Part shown: in pieces, positions 9,334-18,697 of the stretch | How the letters are laid out: the number at the start of each line of letters is the position of its first letter | Position numbering within the stretch: position 1 is the stretch's first letter | NCBI RefSeq assembly: GCF_002072155.1 | Contig: NZ_BDIY01000005.1 | Span: 119,005-183,004 of the forward strand | DNA: 64,000 nucleotides | DNA from: Roseovarius sp. A-2 | Lineage (GTDB): Bacteria; Pseudomonadota; Alphaproteobacteria; Rhodobacterales; Rhodobacteraceae | Direction of reading: 5' to 3' | Position numbers and translations under genes: made by a program | Notes under the pieces: model-generated | What the model was told of the DNA's origin: nothing | What the model saw: only the letters and a program-made list of their open reading frames with translations | Database searches by the model: none

Positions 9334-10256
9334 CCGAACACGCCGAAGAAGTGCTGAGCGCATTGCGCAGGGCTCCGGGATTCGAGGATGTGACGGCGGC
9401 GGACAGCATCACGCGGCTTGGGGGCATGACCAATCTGGTGCATCGCGTCGATCTGGGCATGCGGTCGGTGATCGTGCGGCTCCCCGGAGAGGGGACCGAG
9501 GCCTATATCGACCGCGCGGTCGAGGCGCACAACGCCCATGCCGCCGCGCGGGCGGGGGTGTCACCGGCGGTGATCCATGCCGAGGCAGAGAGCGGCCTTA
9601 TGATCACCGAGACCGTGCCGGACATCGTAACCATGACGCCGGACCTCTTTCGCAGCCGCGCCGGGGCACCTGCGCGGGCGGGGGTGGCCCTGGCGAAACT
9701 GCACAATTCCGGCGAAACTTTCCAGTTTCGGTTCGAGCTTTTTGCGATGATCGACGACTATCTCAAGGTGCTGTCGGGCAAGGACGTGGCCCTGCCCGAG
9801 GGCTATCACGATGTCGTCGCGGCCGCCGCCCCGGTGAAGGCCGTGCTGGCGCAGGCCGATCTGCCGCTCGCGCCCTGCCATTGCGATCCGCTGTGCGAGA
9901 ACTTTCTCGATGACGGCGGGATCATGTGGATCGTCGATTGGGAATATTCAGGCATGAACGACCCGCTTTGGGATCTGGGGGATCTGTCGATCGAGGCGGG
10001 GATGGATGACGCGCAGGATGCCGAGATGCTGGCGGCCTATTTCGGTCGTGCGCCCACCGATGCCGAACAAGGGCGGATGGTGATCTACAAGGCGATGTGT
10101 GATCTGCTCTGGACGCTCTGGGGTCTTATCCAATTGGCCGATGACAATCCCACTGAGGATTTCTGGGCCTATGCGACCGGGCGTTTTGCCCGCTGCCGGG
10201 CGCTGATGCAGGACGCGTGCTTTGCGGGTCATCTGGATGCGGTGCGGGCGGGATGA
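9330..10256 (+). CDS. Choline/ethanolamine kinase-like phosphotransferase (APH fold), copy 2
   Basis: This 308-residue kinase-fold protein has a GGMTNLVHRV nucleotide loop, the catalytic segment CHCDPLCENFL and the metal motif IVDWEYSGMNDPLWDLGDL. That is closer to classical choline kinases than copy 1 is; note Cys in place of the first residue of the usual H-x-D context. The start ATG overlaps the stop of dehydrogenase copy 2. With copy 1 it brackets the dehydrogenase pair, giving the order kinase-DH-DH-kinase. It may phosphorylate an amino alcohol taken up by the upstream importer; the true substrate is unknown. Confidence 0.83.
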   Translation: MTEHAEEVLSALRRAPGFEDVTAADSITRLGGMTNLVHRVDLGMRSVIVRLPGEGTEAYIDRAVEAHNAHAAARAGVSPAVIHAEAESGLMITETVPDIVTMTPDLFRSRAGAPARAGVALAKLHNSGETFQFRFELFAMIDDYLKVLSGKDVALPEGYHDVVAAAAPVKAVLAQADLPLAPCHCDPLCENFLDDGGIMWIVDWEYSGMNDPLWDLGDLSIEAGMDDAQDAEMLAAYFGRAPTDAEQGRMVIYKAMCDLLWTLWGLIQLADDNPTEDFWAYATGRFARCRALMQDACFAGHLDAVRAG

Positions 10257-10368
10257 TACGCCCCGGCGCCCGCAAGCCTTCGCCATCGGTGGGCCGCTCG
10301 CGGGAATGGACCATTGCCGACGCGGATTTGCGATTGCGTTCGGCGGCGACTTCGCCAAGGGTCGGACA

Positions 10369-10836
10369 ATGACCTACCCGGCTCTGTTCATCCGCTCTGC
10401 CCGGCAAGACGATCTTGCGGCGCTGGTCGCGCTTTACGGGGATGACGATATCGGGGTGTCGCGGGAACTGGCGGAGCCCGACGTCGCCTATCAGGGCGCA
10501 TTCGACGCGATTCAAGCGGACCCGAACCATATGCTTGTCGTGGGCGAACGCGACGGGCAGGTGGTCGCCACGCTTCTGCTGTCGTTCCTTCCCGGCCTGT
10601 CGCGCCACGGTGCCTGGCGGGCGCAGATCGAGGCGATGCGCGTCGCCCGGCCCCTGCGCGGGCAGGGGTTGGGGCGCGCGCTGCTGGACTGGTCGATCGA
10701 CGAAGCCCGGCGACGGGGTTGCACGCTGGTGCAACTGACCTCGGATCGCCGCCGTGACGACGCGCACCGGTTTTATGAGGGCGCGGGGTTCGAGGCCACG
10801 CATCTTGGCTACAAACTGCCACTGGAGACACCATGA
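10369..10836 (+). CDS. GNAT-family N-acetyltransferase
   Basis: This 155-residue protein has one GNAT domain, with the acetyl-CoA-binding motif A RGQGLGRALL and the typical ending RFYEGAGFE followed by a final strand. The ATG at 10369 is chosen because AAGGG lies about 6-10 bases upstream and homology starts here; the frame is open further upstream without a better start. There are 112 bases between it and the kinase, the largest gap in this operon so far, so an internal promoter is possible. Its stop overlaps the dipeptidase start (ATGA). The acetylated substrate is unknown; an amine or amino acid released by the dipeptidase is plausible. Confidence 0.82.
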   Translation: MTYPALFIRSARQDDLAALVALYGDDDIGVSRELAEPDVAYQGAFDAIQADPNHMLVVGERDGQVVATLLLSFLPGLSRHGAWRAQIEAMRVARPLRGQGLGRALLDWSIDEARRRGCTLVQLTSDRRRDDAHRFYEGAGFEATHLGYKLPLETP

Positions 10837-11882
10837 CCGACTTTCCCGTCTTTGACGGCCATAATGACCTGATCCTGCGCCTGCTGCGCGGCGATGTCAC
10901 CGCCGAGGGCGTGGCGTCGGGCCTGCCGGACGGTCACATCGACAAGCCGCGTGCGATCAAGGGCGGGTTTGGCGGCGGTATGTTCGCGATCTTTGTGCCG
11001 AGCCCCGGTGATAAGGCGGTGCGCCATGACGAGATGTGCAATCCGCCCTACGACATTCCGCTGGCCGAGCCGATATCCGAGGATGAGGCGACCGCCTGGA
11101 CCGAGCGCGGGTTTGCGGCGATGAACGACCTCGCCGCCGCCGGGGCCATCCGCATCTGCCGAAACGCTCGCGAGATCGAGGCGGCCCTGCCCGCCGAAGA
11201 AATGGCCGCCGTCATTCATATCGAGGGGGCCGAGGCCGTCGACCGTGATTTCGAAAAGCTGCATGGCTGGCACGCGCGCGGGCTGCGGTCGCTCGGCCCG
11301 GTCTGGAGCCGTGATACCGTCTGGGGCCATGGCGTTCCGTTCCGTTACCCCTCCGATCCCGATACCGGGCCGGGGCTGACCGAGGACGGCAAGGCGCTGA
11401 TCCGGGAATGCAATCGGCTGAACGTCATGGTCGATCTGTCCCACCTCAATGCCAAGGGTTTCGAGGACGTGGCCCGGATCACCGACGCGCCGCTGGTTGC
11501 CACCCATTCCAACGCCTGGGCCGTCTGCCCGCAATCGCGCAACCTGACCGATCGCCAACTGGCGATGATCCGTGACAGCGACGGCATGGTCGGCATCAAC
11601 TTTGCCAGCGCCTTTCTGCGTCCCGACGGGCGGATGGATGCGGAGTTTGAACTTGACATCGTGCTCCGTCACTTCAACCATATGTTGACCATCCTGGGCG
11701 AAGACCGGATCGGCCTAGGGTCCGATTTCGACGGCGCGCTTGTTCCTGATCGAATTGGGGATTGTGCGGGCCTGCCAAACATGCTCGCGGCACTGCGTTC
11801 TCATGGCGTGGACGATGGCCTCCTGGCCAAGGTCACGCACGGGAACTGGTTACGGGTCCTGCGCAAGACGTGGGGCGAATGA
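10833..11882 (+). CDS. Membrane dipeptidase (renal dipeptidase family, peptidase M19)
   Basis: The 349-residue zinc dipeptidase carries the M19 metal ligands: His10 and Asp12 in FDGHNDL, Glu131 in HIEGAEA, His204 in DLSHLN, His225 in ATHSNAW and Asp298 in GLGSDFDG. Family members hydrolyse dipeptides, including those with D-residues or unusual C-terminal amino acids. No signal peptide is visible, so it is probably cytoplasmic here. It is coupled to the GNAT and directly precedes a peptide-type ABC importer, which suggests that imported dipeptide-like compounds are cleaved by it. Confidence 0.9.
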   Translation: MTDFPVFDGHNDLILRLLRGDVTAEGVASGLPDGHIDKPRAIKGGFGGGMFAIFVPSPGDKAVRHDEMCNPPYDIPLAEPISEDEATAWTERGFAAMNDLAAAGAIRICRNAREIEAALPAEEMAAVIHIEGAEAVDRDFEKLHGWHARGLRSLGPVWSRDTVWGHGVPFRYPSDPDTGPGLTEDGKALIRECNRLNVMVDLSHLNAKGFEDVARITDAPLVATHSNAWAVCPQSRNLTDRQLAMIRDSDGMVGINFASAFLRPDGRMDAEFELDIVLRHFNHMLTILGEDRIGLGSDFDGALVPDRIGDCAGLPNMLAALRSHGVDDGLLAKVTHGNWLRVLRKTWGE

Positions 11883-11908
11883 CAACAACAGGAACAGGGG
11901 TTTACACC

Positions 11909-13504
11909 ATGAGACACTCATTAGTTGCGGCTGCGGTTGCGTCCATGCTGGCGGTCGGCGTGGCCGCCCCCGGCGCGGCGGAAACGCCGCCGAACATGCT
12001 AGTCATCGCCAACCGGATCGACGATATCAAGACCTTCGATCCAGCCGAGAGTTTTGAATTCGCGGGTGCCGATGTCAGCCGCAATGTCTATCAGAAGCTG
12101 GTCAATTTCGACCCGCTCGACCTTGATGCCGGGTATCAGCCGCAACTGGCCGAAAGCTGGGAGATTTCCGAGGATGGCATGACCATCACCTTCACCATGG
12201 CCGACGGCAATGTTTTCGCCTCGGGCAATCCGGTGACGGCCCGGGACGCCGAATTTTCTCTGCGCCGGGCGGTGCAGTTGAACAAGACCCCCTCGTTCAT
12301 CCTGACGCAGTTCGGATTCACCCCTGAGAACGTCGAGCAGACCATCGTCGCGCCGGATGACCGGACGCTGGTTCTGACGCTCGACAAGCCCTATGCGGTG
12401 TCTTTCGTGCTGAACTGCCTGACCGCCACCATTGGCGGAATCGTGGACATGGAAACAGCGATGGCGAATGCGGTCGACGGTGACATGGGCAATGCCTGGT
12501 TGCGCACCAATACCGCCGGGTCCGGACCCTACAAGGTGGTGGACTGGAAGCCGAGCGAGAGCGTGCTGATGGATCTCAACCCCAACTATGGCGGCGAGAC
12601 ACCGGCGATGGAACGGGTGATCGTCCAGCATATACAGGAAAGCGCGACGCAGCGCCTGCAACTGGAGCGCGGCGATATCGACGTGGCGCGCAACCTCTCG
12701 CCGGAGGATGTGGGCGGTCTTGCGGATGCCGAGGGCGTCAAGATCGTCGACGAACTGCGCGGTCGCCTGATGTATTTCGCGGCCAACCAGAAAAAGGAGA
12801 TGCTGGCCGATCCAAAGGTCATCGAGGCGCTGAAACTGGCCACAGATTACGAAGGCATGTCGGGCTCGTTCCTCAAGGGGCAATATACCGTGCATCAGGC
12901 GTTTCTGCCGCGTACCTTCCTCGGTGCGCTTGACGAGACACCGTTCTCCTATGACATCGAGGCGGCAAAGGGCGCGCTGGCCGAATCTGCCCATCCTGAC
13001 TGCGGCCCGATCAAGATCTCGGTGCGCGATGCGCAGGAACGGCTGGATATCGCGCAATCACTCCAGAACACCTGGGGGCAACTGGGTTGCGAGGTGGAAT
13101 TGATCGTCGGCACCGGCGCGCAGACGCTGGACCGCTACCGCGCGCGCGAACACGACATCTATCTGGGGGCCTGGGGCCCGGATTACCCCGACCCGAACAC
13201 CAATGCCGGCACCTTCGCCTACAATCCCGACAATTCGGACGAGGCGGGTGCCACCGGCCTTCTGGCATGGCGCAACGCCTGGGGCATCCCCGAGATGAGC
13301 GACAGTACCCTTGCCGCCGTGGTCGAGAATGACACCGACGCCCGCCGCGACATGTACCTCGATTTGCAGCGCGAGCATCAGCAGGTCAGCCCGTTCGGCG
13401 TGATGTTCCAGCAGATCGAGCAGAACGGCATGCGGTCCAATGTCGAGAATTTCGTCGCGGGCGGGGCGACAACGGCTGTCTCTTACTGGGTGATCACCAA
13501 GTAG
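11909..13504 (+). CDS. Peptide-type ABC transporter substrate-binding protein (SBP_bac_5)
   Basis: This 531-residue periplasmic protein of the DppA/OppA family has a Sec signal peptide (residues 1-25, ending PGAAE) and the family hallmarks LAESWEISEDGMTITF and WGPDYPDPNTN. The start is the ATG at 11909, since the upstream in-frame extension would overlap the dipeptidase and precede the signal peptide. The stop abuts the permease start with no spacing. The ligand could be a dipeptide, an opine or another amine-containing compound; the family is broad. Confidence 0.88.
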   Translation: MRHSLVAAAVASMLAVGVAAPGAAETPPNMLVIANRIDDIKTFDPAESFEFAGADVSRNVYQKLVNFDPLDLDAGYQPQLAESWEISEDGMTITFTMADGNVFASGNPVTARDAEFSLRRAVQLNKTPSFILTQFGFTPENVEQTIVAPDDRTLVLTLDKPYAVSFVLNCLTATIGGIVDMETAMANAVDGDMGNAWLRTNTAGSGPYKVVDWKPSESVLMDLNPNYGGETPAMERVIVQHIQESATQRLQLERGDIDVARNLSPEDVGGLADAEGVKIVDELRGRLMYFAANQKKEMLADPKVIEALKLATDYEGMSGSFLKGQYTVHQAFLPRTFLGALDETPFSYDIEAAKGALAESAHPDCGPIKISVRDAQERLDIAQSLQNTWGQLGCEVELIVGTGAQTLDRYRAREHDIYLGAWGPDYPDPNTNAGTFAYNPDNSDEAGATGLLAWRNAWGIPEMSDSTLAAVVENDTDARRDMYLDLQREHQQVSPFGVMFQQIEQNGMRSNVENFVAGGATTAVSYWVITK

Positions 13505-14560
13505 ATGGCGGATACGACACATGGTGAAGGACGGTTTGGGCCGTCCTTCCCGCCCTGGCTGAAGAAGACGCTGGCGACGGCGGCCACCGTCGCGGCGACG
13601 ATCCTCGGCCTGCTGTTCGTGACCTTCATGATCGGCCGGGTGATGCCGATCGACCCGGTTCTCGCGGTGATCGGAGAACGTGCCACGCAGGAACAATACG
13701 ACCAGACCTTCCGCGATCTGGGGCTGGATCAGCCGTTGCTGGTGCAATTCTGGATCTACGTGACGGATGTGCTGAAAGGCGATTTCGGCACATCCATCCG
13801 CACCGGGCAAGAGGTGACGACCGATATTGCCCGGGTGTTTCCGGCGACGCTGGAACTGGCCACGCTGGGGACGCTGTTCGGCGTCGTGCTGGGCGTACCG
13901 CTCGGGGTGATAGCGGCGGTGCGCCGGGGCAGCTGGATCGACCAATTGGCGCGGCTCATTGGTCTGATCGGGTATTCCATGCCGATCTTCTGGCTCGGTC
14001 TTGTCGGCCTTCTGATCTTCTACGGCATCCTCGGCTGGGTCGCCGGACCGGGCCGGTTGGGCATTTTTTACCAGGGCATTGTCGAACCGATCACCGGGAT
14101 GCTGCTGGTCGACAGTGCCCTGCGCGGCGAATGGGCGGTGTTCCGCAGCGCGTTCTCACATATCATCCTGCCCGCATCATTGCTGGGTTATTACAGCCTT
14201 GCCTATATCAGCCGCATGACGCGCTCATTCATGCTCGAACAGCTTGGCTCGGAATACGTGATCACCGCGCGGGTCAAGGGGCTGAGCGAGTGGCAGGTGG
14301 TCTGGGGCCACGCCTTTCGCAACATCCGCATCCAACTGGTGACGGTGATCGCGCTGGCCTATGCCAATCTGCTCGAAGGCTCGGTGCTGACCGAGATCAT
14401 CTTTGCCTGGCCGGGGCTGGGGCAATACATCACCACGTCGCTGCTGGCCAATGACATGAATTCGGTGCTGGGCGGGACCATCGTGATTGGCACGATCTTC
14501 GTGGCAATCAACATCCTTTCCGACCTGCTCTACCGTTTCTTCGATCCGAGGTCCAAATGA
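13505..14560 (+). CDS. Peptide-type ABC transporter permease (DppB-like)
   Basis: This is a 351-residue inner-membrane permease of the oligopeptide/nickel group. The first transmembrane segment is followed by the family-typical periplasmic domain with LGLDQPLLVQFWIYV and LKGDFGTSI. The EAA-loop region reads YVITARVKGLSEWQVVWGHAFRN. The N terminus is some 25 residues longer than in E. coli DppB, and several loops are extended. The start codon directly follows the binding-protein stop, and the end overlaps the second permease (ATGA). Confidence 0.9.
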   Translation: MADTTHGEGRFGPSFPPWLKKTLATAATVAATILGLLFVTFMIGRVMPIDPVLAVIGERATQEQYDQTFRDLGLDQPLLVQFWIYVTDVLKGDFGTSIRTGQEVTTDIARVFPATLELATLGTLFGVVLGVPLGVIAAVRRGSWIDQLARLIGLIGYSMPIFWLGLVGLLIFYGILGWVAGPGRLGIFYQGIVEPITGMLLVDSALRGEWAVFRSAFSHIILPASLLGYYSLAYISRMTRSFMLEQLGSEYVITARVKGLSEWQVVWGHAFRNIRIQLVTVIALAYANLLEGSVLTEIIFAWPGLGQYITTSLLANDMNSVLGGTIVIGTIFVAINILSDLLYRFFDPRSK

Positions 14561-15471
14561 GCACATCGCATGGCCTGCGCGACTGGCTTTTGAGCGACGA
14601 GCCAACGTCGCGTCGGCAGGCGCGGTTCGCGTCATGGTACAAGGGCTGGCTATCGCTACGCTCGAACACGCTGGCGATGCTTGGCCTGTTGGTTCTGGGG
14701 TTCCTGATCCTTAGCGCGATCTTTGCGCCGCTGCTGGCGACGCATGATCCCTTTGTGCAGAATCTGGGGCAGCGATTGCTGGCGCCGGGCGAGGGGGGGC
14801 ACCTTTTCGGCACAGACAGCCTGGGGCGCGACATCTATTCCCGGCTGCTCTACGGCGCGCGGATCTCGATCTATATCGTGGCGCTGGTGGTCATGGTCGC
14901 CCCGCTTGTGGGGCTGATTGTCGGCACCGTGTCGGGCTATGCGGGCGGATGGATCGACGTGGTGCTGATGCGGCTCACCGATATCTTCCTGGCCTTTCCA
15001 CGGCTGATCCTTGCGCTGGCCTTCGTGGCGGCCCTGGGGGCGGGGATCGAGAATGCGGTGCTGGCCATCTCATTGACCGCCTGGCCGCCCTATGCGCGGA
15101 TCGCGCGCGCCGAGACGCTGACCATCCGCAATTCCGATTATATCCACGCGATCCGGTTGCAGGGGGCGGGGCCGTTCCGCATCGTGACGCGGCATATCTG
15201 GCCCTTGTGCATCTCGTCGCTGGTGATCCGGGTGACACTCGACATGGCCGGGATCATCCTGACGGCGGCGGGCCTCGGCTTTCTCGGGCTTGGCGCGCAG
15301 CCGCCCAGCCCGGAATGGGGGGCGATGATCTCGGAGGGACGCAAATACATCCTCGATTCCTGGTGGGTCGCGACGATCCCCGGCATCGCGATCTTTGCCA
15401 TCAGTCTCGCCTTCAACCTGCTGGGCGACGGCCTGCGCGACGTGTTGGACCCGAAAGAGGACAATTCATGA
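14557..15471 (+). CDS. Peptide-type ABC transporter permease (DppC-like)
   Basis: The 304-residue partner permease contains the HLFGTDSLGRDIYSRLLYG segment characteristic of DppC/OppC. It also has the coupling loop YIHAIRLQGAGPFRIVTRH and the conserved LGFLGLGAQPPSPEWGAMI. It pairs with the upstream DppB-like protein to form the channel. Four-base overlaps at both ends tie it to its neighbours. Confidence 0.91.
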   Translation: MSTSHGLRDWLLSDEPTSRRQARFASWYKGWLSLRSNTLAMLGLLVLGFLILSAIFAPLLATHDPFVQNLGQRLLAPGEGGHLFGTDSLGRDIYSRLLYGARISIYIVALVVMVAPLVGLIVGTVSGYAGGWIDVVLMRLTDIFLAFPRLILALAFVAALGAGIENAVLAISLTAWPPYARIARAETLTIRNSDYIHAIRLQGAGPFRIVTRHIWPLCISSLVIRVTLDMAGIILTAAGLGFLGLGAQPPSPEWGAMISEGRKYILDSWWVATIPGIAIFAISLAFNLLGDGLRDVLDPKEDNS

Positions 15472-16331
15472 CCCAAGCGCCGCTTCTGGATGTGGAGAAC
15501 CTGTGGGTGAAATTCCGCACCCGCACCGGTGTCTTCGACGCGGTGCGGGGCATCTCCTTTACCCTAGGCAAGGAACGGCTGGGAATCGTCGGCGAGAGCG
15601 GTTCGGGCAAGTCGATGACCGGGCGCGCGGTGCTGCGGCTGATCCGTCCGCCGGGGATGATCGAGGCGGACCGGCTGAACGTGCACGGCGAAGACATCCT
15701 CTCGGTGCCGGAAAAACGCATGCGGCAGCTGCGCGGCGGACGCGTGTCGATGATCATGCAAGATCCGAAATTCTCGCTCAACCCGGTGATGACGGTCGGT
15801 CAGCAACTGGTCGAGGCGCTGCGCGCGCACGAGCATGTGTCGCGCGGCGTGGCGCGCAAGCGGGCGCTGGAGATGCTGGACGAGGTGGCGATCCGCGAAC
15901 CCGAGCGGGTGTTCAATCTCTATCCGCACGAGGTGTCGGGCGGCATGGGGCAACGCGTGATGATCGCGATGATGCTGCTGCCGAACCCTGAAATCCTGAT
16001 CGCGGACGAGCCGACATCGGCGCTCGATGTGTCGGTGCAGCTTCAGGTGCTCGATATCATCGACAGGCTGGTGCGCGATCGGGGCATGGGGCTGATGTTC
16101 ATCAGCCACGATCTGAACCTCGTGGCCAAGTTCTGCGACCGGATCGTGATCATGTATGCGGGCCGCATCGTCGAGACCTGCAAGGCGAGCGAGTTGCGCA
16201 AGGCGCGCCATCCCTACACGCTCGGCCTGCTGAACGCCGTGCCCGATCTGGAGCATCCGCGCGACCATCTGGAGGTTCTCAGGCGGGATCCGGCATGGCG
16301 CGAGGCTCCCTCGGTGAGTGCACGCCAATGA
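15468..16331 (+). CDS. Peptide-type ABC transporter ATP-binding protein (DppD-like)
   Basis: The 287-residue ATPase has Walker A GESGSGKS, the Q-loop region [11 protein letters not shown], signature VSGGMGQR (Met and Gly variants of LSGGQ), Walker [13 protein letters not shown] and switch His in FISHDL. The C-terminal [15 protein letters not shown] is typical of oligopeptide ATPases. The ATG at 15468 overlaps the DppC-like stop; longer in-frame extensions are shadow of that gene. It is presumed to dimerise with the next ATPase. Confidence 0.92.
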   Translation: MTQAPLLDVENLWVKFRTRTGVFDAVRGISFTLGKERLGIVGESGSGKSMTGRAVLRLIRPPGMIEADRLNVHGEDILSVPEKRMRQLRGGRVSMIMQDPKFSLNPVMTVGQQLVEALRAHEHVSRGVARKRALEMLDEVAIREPERVFNLYPHEVSGGMGQRVMIAMMLLPNPEILIADEPTSALDVSVQLQVLDIIDRLVRDRGMGLMFISHDLNLVAKFCDRIVIMYAGRIVETCKASELRKARHPYTLGLLNAVPDLEHPRDHLEVLRRDPAWREAPSVSARQ

Positions 16332-17080
16332 GTGCGGTCACGGTCAGCGATCTCGATGTCTGGTTCGGAGCAGGGGCTGATCGCGCATACGCCGTGCGCG
16401 GTGTCGATTTCGAGGTGGCCGAGGGTGAGAGCTTTGGCCTTGTGGGCGAGAGCGGTTCGGGCAAATCTACGATCCTGCGCGCCATCGCCGGTCTGGTGCC
16501 CACATGGTCGGGCGCGATGACCGTCGCCGGGGAAACCCTGGGGGCAAAGCGCAGCAAGGCGTTCTACAGCAAGGTACAGATGGTGTTTCAGGATCCTTAT
16601 GCGTCGCTGCACCCGCGCCAGACGGTGGACCGCGTGCTCTCCGAGGCGATGGGACTGCACGGGATACAGGATATCGACAGCCGCATCGGTCGCCTGCTCG
16701 ACGATGTGGGGCTTGGCCCCGGTTTTCGGTTTCGCTATCCGCATCAGCTGTCGGGTGGGCAACGCCAGCGCGTCGCCATCGCCCGCGCGCTGGCCTGCGA
16801 TCCGTCGATCCTGTTGCTGGACGAACCGACCTCGGCGCTGGACGTGTCGGTGCAGGCGGAAATCCTGAACCTTCTGGTCGATCTGCGGCGCGCGCATGGG
16901 CTGACCTACATCATGGTCTCGCATGATCTGGGCGTCGTCGGTCATTTGTGCGAACGGATCGGCGTGATGAAAGAGGGCCGTTTCGAGGAAGTACTGAGCG
17001 TCGAGGCGATGCGCCGCTTCGAGGCGCAGTCATCCTATACGCGGCATTTGCTGGAAAGCTCGATCAATTCGATCCGATGA
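16328..17080 (+). CDS. Peptide-type ABC transporter ATP-binding protein (DppF-like)
   Basis: This 250-residue ATPase has Walker [11 protein letters not shown]-loop FQDPYASLHPRQTV, signature LSGGQRQR, Walker [13 protein letters not shown] and switch His MVSHDL. It is somewhat shorter than OppF because the C-terminal extension is reduced. The start ATG overlaps the stop of the DppD-like gene. It closes the long + strand operon; the next gene, gamma-glutamyltransferase, is convergent after 36 bases. No strong hairpin terminator is visible in that gap. Confidence 0.92.
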   Translation: MSAVTVSDLDVWFGAGADRAYAVRGVDFEVAEGESFGLVGESGSGKSTILRAIAGLVPTWSGAMTVAGETLGAKRSKAFYSKVQMVFQDPYASLHPRQTVDRVLSEAMGLHGIQDIDSRIGRLLDDVGLGPGFRFRYPHQLSGGQRQRVAIARALACDPSILLLDEPTSALDVSVQAEILNLLVDLRRAHGLTYIMVSHDLGVVGHLCERIGVMKEGRFEEVLSVEAMRRFEAQSSYTRHLLESSINSIR

Positions 17081-17116
17081 GCCGGAACCGCATGTGGCCA
17101 GGTGCGAGGACCCGGA

Positions 17117-18697
17117 TCAATCGGTGATCGCGGCCCCGTCCGAGCGCGGATCGGATGCCGCCTCGATCAGGCCCGACGGGTGATGCACCACCGCCCCGGC
17201 ATGGCCTGCAAGGTCCGAATAGGGCGCGATCAGTTCGACATCATGCCCGGCCTCGCGCAACCGCGCGACCAGCGCCGGATCGAACCGGTCCTCCAGTTTC
17301 AGGGTCGTCGTGTCCTGTCCCCATGTCTTGCCCAAAAGCCAGCGAGGCGCGGTGATGGCGGACTGCAAATCCATGCCGAACTGCACATGCCGCGTGAAGA
17401 TGGCCGATTGCGTTTGCGGCTGTCCCTCGCCGCCCATGGTGCCGTAAGACAGCACGCGCCCGTCAGAGAGTTCGGCCATCGCAGGGTTGAGCGTGTGGAA
17501 AGGGCGCTTGCCAGGTGCCAGTTGATTCGCCCCCGGGGCGAGCGAGAACCCTGCGCCGCGATTCTGGAAGAACACGCCGGTGTCCGGGCAGGTCAGACCG
17601 GAGCCGAACTCCCAGAAAACCGACTGGATGAAGCTGACCACCGTGCCATCACGATCGCACGCCCCCATCCAGATCGTGTCACCCGCCTTGGGCTCGTGCG
17701 GCCAGGGCAGGGCCTGTTTGGGATCAATGCGTGCGGCCATCTCGTCTAGCGTGGCACCGCTCAGCCAGTCCTGCGCGGGGCTGCACATATGCGTGTGATC
17801 GCCCAATTCGGCATTGCGCTTGATGAAGGCCTGTTTGGTGGCCTCGATCAACCCATGGACATGATCGAAGCCTTCACCCTGCGCCACGTTCAGACGGTCG
17901 AAGAGGCCAAGGATCATCAGCGATGCCACGCCCTGCGTCGGAGGGGTCATGTTGTAGAGCCGCCCGTGCGATGTCTGCACACTCAAGGGGGTGACCCGCT
18001 CTGCCGCGTAATCGGCGAAGTCGCTTTCGCGCAGCGGGCTGCCATGCGCTTCAAGCCAGGCGGCATGGGACGCGGCCAGCGGCCCCTTGTAATACGTGTC
18101 CAGCCCATTCTCCGCCAAATGTCGCAGGGTGTTGCCAAGCGCGGCCTGCCGCAGCCGGGCACCGGGCGCGGGTACCGCGCCCTCCAGCAGGAATGTCTCG
18201 GCAAAGCCCGGAATCTGGCGCAGCCCGTCGAGCTTTTCGGCGGTGGTGCGGGATTGGTTGCCGGTTACGGCGATGCCGTCTTGTGCATATTTTATGGCCG
18301 GGGCCAGAAGCCGGGCCAGCGGCAGGCGTGTTGCATGCAGATCAAGCGCCGCCTGCCAGCCGCCGACCGTGCCGGGCACGGTCAGCGCCGCCAACCCGCC
18401 GCGCGCGGGGATCGCCTGTGTGTGGCCTTGGGCTGCGTACCAGTCAGGCGTCGCCAGCGCCGCCGCCTGCCCGCCGGCAAAAATGCCTACGGGTGCCTCG
18501 CCCGGGCGCTTGATCAGCCAGAACCCGTCGCCGCCGATGCCGTTCATATGCGGATAGACCACGGCGATCGTGGCGGCGGCTGCGACCATTGCCTCCACCG
18601 CCGTGCCGCCCTCGCGCAGCACATCACGCCCGGCCAGGGCGGCGGCACGGTGCGGGGCGCTCAGCGCGCCTTCGAAACCCAGAGCAGAGTGCAGCAT
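17117..18697 (-). CDS. ggt: Gamma-glutamyltransferase family protein (Ntn hydrolase proenzyme)
   Basis: This 526-residue member of the gamma-glutamyltranspeptidase family has N-terminal GGTAVEAMVAAAAT and HMNGIGGDGFW. The segment DTIWMGACDRDG aligns with the self-cleavage site of GGT and puts the catalytic threonine at about residue 341. NMTPPTQG (249-256) and TMGGEGQPQ are typical of the shorter acylase-like GGT branch. There is no convincing signal peptide, so it may be cytoplasmic. It would cleave gamma-glutamyl amides or transfer the group. It sits head to head with the amine/peptide operon, which suggests that gamma-glutamylated compounds could be its substrates; that is inference. Confidence 0.86.
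   Translation of the reverse strand: MLHSALGFEGALSAPHRAAALAGRDVLREGGTAVEAMVAAAATIAVVYPHMNGIGGDGFWLIKRPGEAPVGIFAGGQAAALATPDWYAAQGHTQAIPARGGLAALTVPGTVGGWQAALDLHATRLPLARLLAPAIKYAQDGIAVTGNQSRTTAEKLDGLRQIPGFAETFLLEGAVPAPGARLRQAALGNTLRHLAENGLDTYYKGPLAASHAAWLEAHGSPLRESDFADYAAERVTPLSVQTSHGRLYNMTPPTQGVASLMILGLFDRLNVAQGEGFDHVHGLIEATKQAFIKRNAELGDHTHMCSPAQDWLSGATLDEMAARIDPKQALPWPHEPKAGDTIWMGACDRDGTVVSFIQSVFWEFGSGLTCPDTGVFFQNRGAGFSLAPGANQLAPGKRPFHTLNPAMAELSDGRVLSYGTMGGEGQPQTQSAIFTRHVQFGMDLQSAITAPRWLLGKTWGQDTTTLKLEDRFDPALVARLREAGHDVELIAPYSDLAGHAGAVVHHPSGLIEAASDPRSDGAAITD

Noticed and set aside
14949..15467. Extension of the DppD-like ATPase upstream
   Set aside because: It overlaps the second permease in another frame and shows no ABC sequence. 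The ATG at 15468 fits the operon style.
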